Source: Opitutaceae bacterium (GTDB taxonomy: Bacteria > Verrucomicrobiota > Verrucomicrobiia > Opitutales > Opitutaceae). Taken from it: a DNA stretch of 13,113 bases. Of the stretch, positions 7,938-13,113 are shown in pieces. The stretch's first letter is position 1, and each line of letters opens with the position of its first letter. The notes beneath the pieces were generated by a model, which was not told the DNA's origin, ran no database searches, and was given only the letters and a program-made list of their open reading frames with translations. The position numbers and the translations under genes are program-made. The stretch lies in contig PMSP01000091.1 of NCBI GenBank assembly GCA_003168315.1, forward strand, positions 622 through 13,734, written 5' to 3'.

Positions 7938-10900
7938 ATGGACCACGTCAACACATTGCCCCGGCGTTCCTGGACCGAGCGGGCGTCTCTTGCGCTCGCC
8001 GTGATCCTCATTGTCGTGGGCGTCGACGGGGTCATCGGGTGGCTTTTCCAGATCGACCGGATGGTCGAGCCGGTCGAGCACCTGGCCCCGATCATGTTCA
8101 ACGAGGCGCTCTGCTTCCTGGCGATCGGCGGGGCGCTCCTGGGGAGGGAACTGGGGTTCAGGAACGCCACCTGGGCGGGCCTCGTCCCCCTGCTCGTCGG
8201 CCTCCTGATGGCCTTCGAGGGGTTCTTCGGGGTCAACCTCCGGATCGACGAGCTTTTTGCGCGCGACACGCTGCTGGTGGACACGGTGCAGCCCGGGCGC
8301 GGGTCGGTGATGGCGGCCTGCTGCATCGCCATAGCGGGGGTCGCCATCTTCTGGAGGATCTCCCAGCGCCGGGCGCGCGAGCGCCTGTTCGCCGAGGCGG
8401 TTTCCGGCTCCCTGCTGGCCTCGGTCGGGTTCTCCACCCTGCTCGGGTACCCCTTCCAGCTCCCGGCCGTCTACAACTGGGGCACGTACACCGCCATGTC
8501 GGCCGTCACCGCGGCCGCGCTCCTCGTCGCCGGCTGCGCCCTCCTCGTCCTCGCATGGCGGGAGAGCCTGAAGGACGACGGCGGCCCCCCGGCGTGGCTC
8601 CCGATGCCCGCCATAATCTTCAGCCTCACGCTCACCCTCATCTTCTGGATCGGGCTCCGCGAGCGCGAGATAGCCTACCTGGACGCAAAGACCGCGAACG
8701 AGATGGACCAGGTGGCGACGAGCATCAAGTCCGCCGTGGACCAGCAGATGAACCTCCTCGACCGGCTGGCCCGAAACGGGGCCGACAACCCGGATACGAA
8801 CATGGCCGCCTGGCAGACCGATGCGGCCTCGTTCTTCGACGAGTCGAAGGACCTGGGCTGCGTCTCGATCGCCCTCATTGACTCGGCGGGGCCCAAGCTG
8901 ACGGCCCGCTGGTCCTACCCCGAGGGCTCGGGCGCCAGCACGCCTGAGCACCTCTCGGAGCCGAGGACGCGCGAGGCGATCGAGGCTGCGCGGCTGAAGA
9001 ACGGCCCCGAGGTGTCCTCTTCCGGGGACGCGGACGGCAAGAAGGACGCGGGCTTCGTGATCTACGCGCCGATCGGCAAGAGCGGCGATCCCGGCCACTA
9101 CGTGGCCGCGGAATTCCTCTATGCCCGGTTCTTCGCGACGATCTACAAGCAGCTGAGGCTCCCGGGCAACTACACCCTCGTGGCCACGGTGGGCACGAGC
9201 GAGGTCTACCGCTCCACGCTGGCGGCGAGCAGCGGCGAGGCGGCTTCCCACGACAAGCTCTACTACAACCTCTTCGACCAGAGGGTGAGGCTCGGCCTCA
9301 CCCCGACCAGCGACCTCATGAGGGCCGACAAGCGGTACCTGCCCGAGATGGCCCTCGCGGGCGGCCTGGCGATCACGCTCCTCCTCGGCTTCACGCTCCA
9401 CCTCGCCCGGCGGGCGAGGTCGGGCCAGTACCTTTCCGACCTCTCCAACAAGCGGCTGGTCGCGGAGAACGAGGAGAGGCGCAGGATCGAGGCGAGGCTC
9501 AAGGTCTCGGATGAGCGCCTGCGCCTGGCGCTCGATTCCACGCAGATCGGCATCTTCGAGTGGAATGTCCCCAAGGGCCACGTCTACTACAGCCCCGGCC
9601 TCTGGGGCCTCCTCGGATACGAGCACGCCCGGATGCCTTCGACCCTCGAGGTCTGGCAGTCGCTCATCCACCCGGACGACCTGCCGATGTACCGCAAGCG
9701 CACCGAGTCCCAGCTGAACGGCATCGCCTCGTTCATCGACCCCGAGTACCGCGTGCGCTCCCGCACCGGTGACTGGCGCTGGGTCTATGTCCGCTCGAAG
9801 TCGGTCCTCGCGAGCCCGAACGGGAGGCCGACGCGCATCATCGGCACCGTCCAGGACATCACCATCAGGCGCGAGTCGGAGCAGGCCCTGCGCGAGAGCC
9901 AGGCCGAGGCGCGCAAGCTCTCGCTCGTCGCCTCCAAGACGGACAACCTGGTCATCATCGGGTCGGCCGACGGCAAGATCGAGTGGGTCAACAGCGCCTT
10001 CTGCCGCGTCATGGAGTTCACCCTGAACGAGGTGGTCGGCAAGGACCCCGGCCTCCTCCTCGGCGGCCCGGACACCGACGCCGCGCAGGCCGACCTGATC
10101 CGCGACGAGATCGCGAAGGGAAACGGCACGAACACCGAGATCGTCAACTATTCCAAGTCGGGGAGGAAGTATTACCTGCACCTGGAGGTCCAGGTCGTCC
10201 GCAACCAGTCGGGCCAGGTTGAGAACTACATAGCGATCGAGAACGACATCACGTCGCGGGTCGAGACGGAGAACCAGCTGCGCCGCGCCAAGGCCGAGGC
10301 CGACTTCGCCTCAAGGGCCAAGAGCGAGTTCCTCGCCTCGATGTCGCACGAGATCCGGACCCCGATGAACGGCGTCATCGGCATGACGAGCATCCTGATG
10401 GAGACCTCGCTGACGGGCGAGCAGCGGGACTTCGTCAACACGATTCGCACGTCCGGCGAGGCGCTCCTGACGATCATCAACGACATCCTGGACTTCTCGA
10501 AGATCGAGTCGGGGAAGATGGAGCTCGAGCGGCTTCCGTTCGAGCTCGCGCTCTGCGTCGAGGAGGCCCTGGACCTCTTCGCGCCGACGGCGGCCGCGAA
10601 GCGCCTGGAGATCGGCTACCACGTGGAGCAGGACGTCCCGCCGTGGATCGTGGGCGACGTCACCCGCCTGCGCCAGATCATCGTCAACCTCGTCAACAAC
10701 GCCATCAAGTTCACGCCGTCGGGGAGCATCTCGATCCAGGTCCGCAGGATCCCGCTCGACGCGACGGTGCGCGCGACGCCGGCCGGCCGGATGAGGCTCG
10801 AGATCACCGTGCAGGACACCGGCATCGGCATCCCCCCTGACAGGATCGACCGGCTCTTCAAGGCCTTCAGCCAGGTGGACTCGTCCACCACCCGCAAGTA

Positions 10901-11879
10901 CGGCGGGACGGGCCTCGGGCTCGCGATCTGCCAGCGCCTGTGCCAGCTCATGTACGGGGACATCCGGGTGGAGAGCACGCTCGGCCGCGGCTCCACGTTC
11001 ACGATCGCCTTCATGACCGACGCCGCCCAGCGGCCCGCGGAGATAGCCCCGCCCCCGTTCGCGGGCATGGACCTGAACGGCTCGCTCGCCCTCTGCATCG
11101 AGGACAACCCCATCACGCGCGCCCGGCTGCGGACGCTGTTCGACGGCCTGGGGGCCACGTGCGTGTTCGCGAACGAGCCGGAGTCCGCGGTCGAGATGGC
11201 CTCCACGCTCCAGAACCCGCCGGCCCTCGTGATCCTCGACCTTCCCGAGTTCGATTCGCAGCGGGCGCTCGAGCTCACCGCCCAGATCAAGTGCCCGAGG
11301 CTGGTCCTCTTCCGCCTGGGGCAGATGGCCCCGGCGGCCCCCGCGGACGGCCAGCCGTACGCGACCCTGTCCAAGCCGATCAAGACCGTCTCGTTCCTGC
11401 AGGCGCTGGCGGTCCTCGGGAACCGCGGCGGCGACATCGTCGAGCAGACGCGCCAGGAGGACCGCCCTATCGCCGAGGAAATCCCCCTGACCGTGCTCCT
11501 GGCCGAGGACAACGCCGTCAACCAGAAGGTCGCCCTCAGGTTCCTCGAGCGGATGGGCTACAACGCCGACGCGGTCGGCAACGGGCTCGAGGCGGTGAAC
11601 GCGTTCGAGAACCGGAGCTACGACCTCGTGCTGATGGACCTCCAGATGCCCGAGATGGACGGGCTCGAGGCAAGCCGCCAGATCCGCAGGACCGTGGCGG
11701 CGGACCGCCAGCCGAAGATCATCGCCCTCACGGCCAACGCCATGCAGGGGGACCGCGAGATCTGCCTCGACGCCGGCATGGACGACTACATCTCGAAGCC
11801 CGTCAAGATGCACGAGATCGTCGCCGCGATACGCAGGCAGTTCTCGAAGAGCAAGGTGGCGCCGATCGTCACGGGCTGA
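7938..11879 (+). CDS. PAS-domain hybrid histidine kinase with two receivers
   Basis: Sensor kinase of 1313 residues. Order: seven hydrophobic segments (about 16-37, 54-70, 79-98, 123-139, 155-172, 185-206, 222-240); a probable periplasmic sensor segment (241-470), perhaps CHASE-like; TM8 (471-491); PAS with PAC (about 524-645); a second PAS (about 660-780); HisKA with phospho-acceptor His804 in SMSHEIRTPMNG; HATPase_c with the N-box near 915-925, DTGIGI from Asp960 and GGTGLGL from 989; receiver 1 (about 1055-1165, Asp1101); receiver 2 (about 1185-1305, Asp1234, in LMDLQMPEMDG). Receiver 1 keeps the acidic pair, Asp and Lys but lacks the conserved Thr/Ser after strand 4. ATG 7938 was preferred to ATG 7869 because it puts TM1 near the N terminus; neither has a good Shine-Dalgarno, so the start is uncertain. 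No response regulator gene is adjacent, so phosphotransfer is probably internal and then to an unlinked partner. The signal is unknown. Confidence 0.93.
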   Translation: MDHVNTLPRRSWTERASLALAVILIVVGVDGVIGWLFQIDRMVEPVEHLAPIMFNEALCFLAIGGALLGRELGFRNATWAGLVPLLVGLLMAFEGFFGVNLRIDELFARDTLLVDTVQPGRGSVMAACCIAIAGVAIFWRISQRRARERLFAEAVSGSLLASVGFSTLLGYPFQLPAVYNWGTYTAMSAVTAAALLVAGCALLVLAWRESLKDDGGPPAWLPMPAIIFSLTLTLIFWIGLREREIAYLDAKTANEMDQVATSIKSAVDQQMNLLDRLARNGADNPDTNMAAWQTDAASFFDESKDLGCVSIALIDSAGPKLTARWSYPEGSGASTPEHLSEPRTREAIEAARLKNGPEVSSSGDADGKKDAGFVIYAPIGKSGDPGHYVAAEFLYARFFATIYKQLRLPGNYTLVATVGTSEVYRSTLAASSGEAASHDKLYYNLFDQRVRLGLTPTSDLMRADKRYLPEMALAGGLAITLLLGFTLHLARRARSGQYLSDLSNKRLVAENEERRRIEARLKVSDERLRLALDSTQIGIFEWNVPKGHVYYSPGLWGLLGYEHARMPSTLEVWQSLIHPDDLPMYRKRTESQLNGIASFIDPEYRVRSRTGDWRWVYVRSKSVLASPNGRPTRIIGTVQDITIRRESEQALRESQAEARKLSLVASKTDNLVIIGSADGKIEWVNSAFCRVMEFTLNEVVGKDPGLLLGGPDTDAAQADLIRDEIAKGNGTNTEIVNYSKSGRKYYLHLEVQVVRNQSGQVENYIAIENDITSRVETENQLRRAKAEADFASRAKSEFLASMSHEIRTPMNGVIGMTSILMETSLTGEQRDFVNTIRTSGEALLTIINDILDFSKIESGKMELERLPFELALCVEEALDLFAPTAAAKRLEIGYHVEQDVPPWIVGDVTRLRQIIVNLVNNAIKFTPSGSISIQVRRIPLDATVRATPAGRMRLEITVQDTGIGIPPDRIDRLFKAFSQVDSSTTRKYGGTGLGLAICQRLCQLMYGDIRVESTLGRGSTFTIAFMTDAAQRPAEIAPPPFAGMDLNGSLALCIEDNPITRARLRTLFDGLGATCVFANEPESAVEMASTLQNPPALVILDLPEFDSQRALELTAQIKCPRLVLFRLGQMAPAAPADGQPYATLSKPIKTVSFLQALAVLGNRGGDIVEQTRQEDRPIAEEIPLTVLLAEDNAVNQKVALRFLERMGYNADAVGNGLEAVNAFENRSYDLVLMDLQMPEMDGLEASRQIRRTVAADRQPKIIALTANAMQGDREICLDAGMDDYISKPVKMHEIVAAIRRQFSKSKVAPIVTG
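7950..7964 (+). repeat. 15-bp direct repeat, copy 2 (inside kinase codons 5-9)
   Basis: Second copy of AACACATTGCCCCGG, 12 nt after the chosen kinase ATG. It encodes Asn-Thr-Leu-Pro-Arg (residues 5-9). Identity to copy 1 ends exactly at both edges: the flanking bases are C and C here, but A and G at copy 1. Confidence 0.7.
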
Positions 11880-13080
11880 AGCGCGCCCGGAGCCCGGCGA
11901 TTTCCCGCGCGCGCTCGGGGTCGCCCGCCAGGTTCCTCATCTCGAGCGGGTCCCCGGCCAGGTCGAAGAAGAGCCACGGTGAGCCGTCGGCGTTCAGGAT
12001 GAGCTTCCTGTCGACGGAGCGGACCCCGTCCCACACCCGGTCGCACTGGTCGGGAAGCGCGACCACGGACGGCATGGACACCCGAGCGAGTCCCGCGGCC
12101 GACCGGGGGAACCAGCGGCCCGGGGGGAGGTCCCCGCCGCCGGCCCAGGCCGTCGCAAGCGCCGGCAGGTCGATCAGGGAGACGGGCCGGTCGTCCCGGC
12201 GCGCAGGGAACGGCCCCCGCACGAGGAGCGGCACGCGGACGCTCTCCTCGTGGGGCCAGCCCTTGCGGAAGAGCCCGTGGGACCCGTGCATGTCGCCGTG
12301 GGCCGACGTGAAGACGACGAGGGTTTCCGCTGGCAGCGCCCCGAGGAGGCCGCCGATGGAGCGGTCCGTCGCCTCGATGTGCGCGTAATATCCCGACAGC
12401 TCGGCGCGCGCCCTTTCCTCGACCGCCGGGTCGGATGAGACGTTGCCGCGCAGGACAAGCGCGGCGGGATCGCCGGCGCGGATCCCCGCGGCAGGCGCGG
12501 CGTAGGGGGGATGGGGGCCCTCGACGCTCACCAGGGCGAACCAGGGGCCGGCCAGGGACCGGAGCATGTCCCGGGCGCGCTCGCACACGACGTCGCTCTG
12601 GTAGCCGTCGAAGCGCACGGGCTCCGGCAGCCGCGTGCCGTGAAGCCAGGGATTGTTGAGGAGGAACCCGCTCTCGAAGCCCTCCCAGAAGTCGAAGCCG
12701 CCGCGCTCACCCGGCGGGACGACCGCCCTCGCGTGCTCCTCTCCGGTCAGGCTGGCGCCCCTGTCCCGCCTCGAGAGGTGCCACTTGCCGAAGAACGCCG
12801 TCAGATACGAGCGGTCGCGCATCTCGTGCGCGATCGTGCGCGCCCCGGGCGGAAGCGGGTCGTAGTAGTCGCGGATCCCGTTCCCGGGCGAGGCGACGCC
12901 GGTCAGCATCGCGGCCCGGGCGAAGGGCCCGAAGGGATGGGGCGTGACCGCCTGGGTGAAATCCACGCTCTGCGCGGCCAGCGCGTCCAGGCAGGGCGTG
13001 CGCGCGTTCGGGTCCCCGGAGTACCCGCAGGCCTGCGCCCGCCACTGCGTCGTCACGATCCACAGGATGTTGGCGGGCAT
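11869..13080 (-). CDS. Sulfatase-fold protein lacking catalytic residues (probable pseudoenzyme)
   Basis: Protein of 403 residues with the alkaline-phosphatase/sulfatase superfamily scaffold. Recognisable in order: the opening strand NILWIV (4-9), RTPCLDALA (27-35), the RAAMLTG helix start (55-61), FGKWHL (97-102), GPHPPY (188-193), YYAHIEATD (231-239) and the HG/KG-EESVRVPL segment (261-285). Key catalytic positions are altered: the metal-ligand Asp of the usual TDQ motif is Thr11, the formylglycine-site Cys/Ser of CxPSR is Gly51 (motif GPFAR), and the Asp of the usual SDHG is Ala260. Lys99, His101, His190, His261 and Lys273 remain. The frame is intact, so it is not a decayed gene in the usual sense. 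There is no signal peptide, so the protein is probably cytoplasmic. An AAGAGG motif sits 9 nt before the ATG. Its 3' end overlaps the kinase gene. Hydrolysis of sulfate esters should not be assumed; actual function is unknown. Confidence 0.85.
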   Translation of the reverse strand: MPANILWIVTTQWRAQACGYSGDPNARTPCLDALAAQSVDFTQAVTPHPFGPFARAAMLTGVASPGNGIRDYYDPLPPGARTIAHEMRDRSYLTAFFGKWHLSRRDRGASLTGEEHARAVVPPGERGGFDFWEGFESGFLLNNPWLHGTRLPEPVRFDGYQSDVVCERARDMLRSLAGPWFALVSVEGPHPPYAAPAAGIRAGDPAALVLRGNVSSDPAVEERARAELSGYYAHIEATDRSIGGLLGALPAETLVVFTSAHGDMHGSHGLFRKGWPHEESVRVPLLVRGPFPARRDDRPVSLIDLPALATAWAGGGDLPPGRWFPRSAAGLARVSMPSVVALPDQCDRVWDGVRSVDRKLILNADGSPWLFFDLAGDPLEMRNLAGDPERAREIAGLRARFSP

Positions 13081-13089
13081 CGGAACTTG

Positions 13090-13095
13090 CCTCTT
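13090..13095 (-). promoter_or_regulatory. Ribosome binding site of the sulfatase-fold gene
   Basis: Read on the minus strand, AAGAGG lies 9 nt upstream of the ATG at 13080. It is the clearest Shine-Dalgarno-like motif in the window and supports that start. The other genes here begin without one. The remaining 18 bases to the window edge show nothing further. Confidence 0.5.
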
Positions 13096-13113
13096 CGACG
13101 CCGGCCCGCGTCC

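Noticed and set aside
7920..10181. Very long minus-strand open frame (753 codons) opposite the kinase
   Set aside because: Composition is the Arg/Glu/Val/Leu-rich shadow typical of high-GC antisense frames, no domain is recognisable, and the plus strand carries an unambiguous multidomain kinase. The same holds for 10311-11813 and 576-1628 on the minus strand.

Overview
The window is a dense, high-GC (roughly two-thirds G+C by eye) stretch of bacterial chromosome holding seven protein-coding genes and almost no intergenic DNA. The gene set is a Gld-type ABC transporter with GldG and DUF4340 partners, a long AsmA-like protein, a large PAS hybrid histidine kinase and a sulfatase-fold protein. 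With the scarcity of Shine-Dalgarno motifs, this suggests a Gram-negative of the PVC group, most likely Verrucomicrobiota (Opitutae-like). That assignment is inference from gene content and could not be checked here. I saw no rRNA, tRNA, CRISPR array, insertion sequence or phage gene.

Layout. Positions 1-7826 (+) form one tightly packed cluster that looks like an operon. It starts with an ABC ATPase whose 5' end is cut off by the window, then an ABC-2 permease (ATGA overlap with the ATPase), a GldG-family auxiliary protein, a DUF4340 protein built from four repeats of about 148 residues, and an AsmA-like protein of about 929 residues. Gaps are 34 nt or less. The last three proteins each have an N-terminal membrane anchor and a large, probably periplasmic, body. 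Together they look like a trans-envelope machine: a cytoplasmic ATPase, a six-helix permease and three periplasmic components. The substrate cannot be read from the sequence.

After a 111-bp leader, the only real intergenic gap, comes a hybrid histidine kinase of about 1313 residues (7938-11879, +). It has seven predicted TM helices, a periplasmic sensor segment, an eighth TM, two PAS domains, HisKA, HATPase_c and two receivers, the first of them partly degenerate. A 15-bp perfect direct repeat spans its start region. The kinase gene runs convergently into, and overlaps by 11 bp, a minus-strand gene (11869-13080) for a sulfatase-fold protein.

The most unusual observation is in that last protein. 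Its sulfatase scaffold is well preserved, but the formylglycine-site Cys/Ser is Gly, and two expected metal-ligand Asp positions are Thr and Ala. It therefore looks like a sulfatase pseudoenzyme. The four-unit architecture of the DUF4340 protein and the attachment of an AsmA-like gene to the Gld-type transporter are the next most interesting points.
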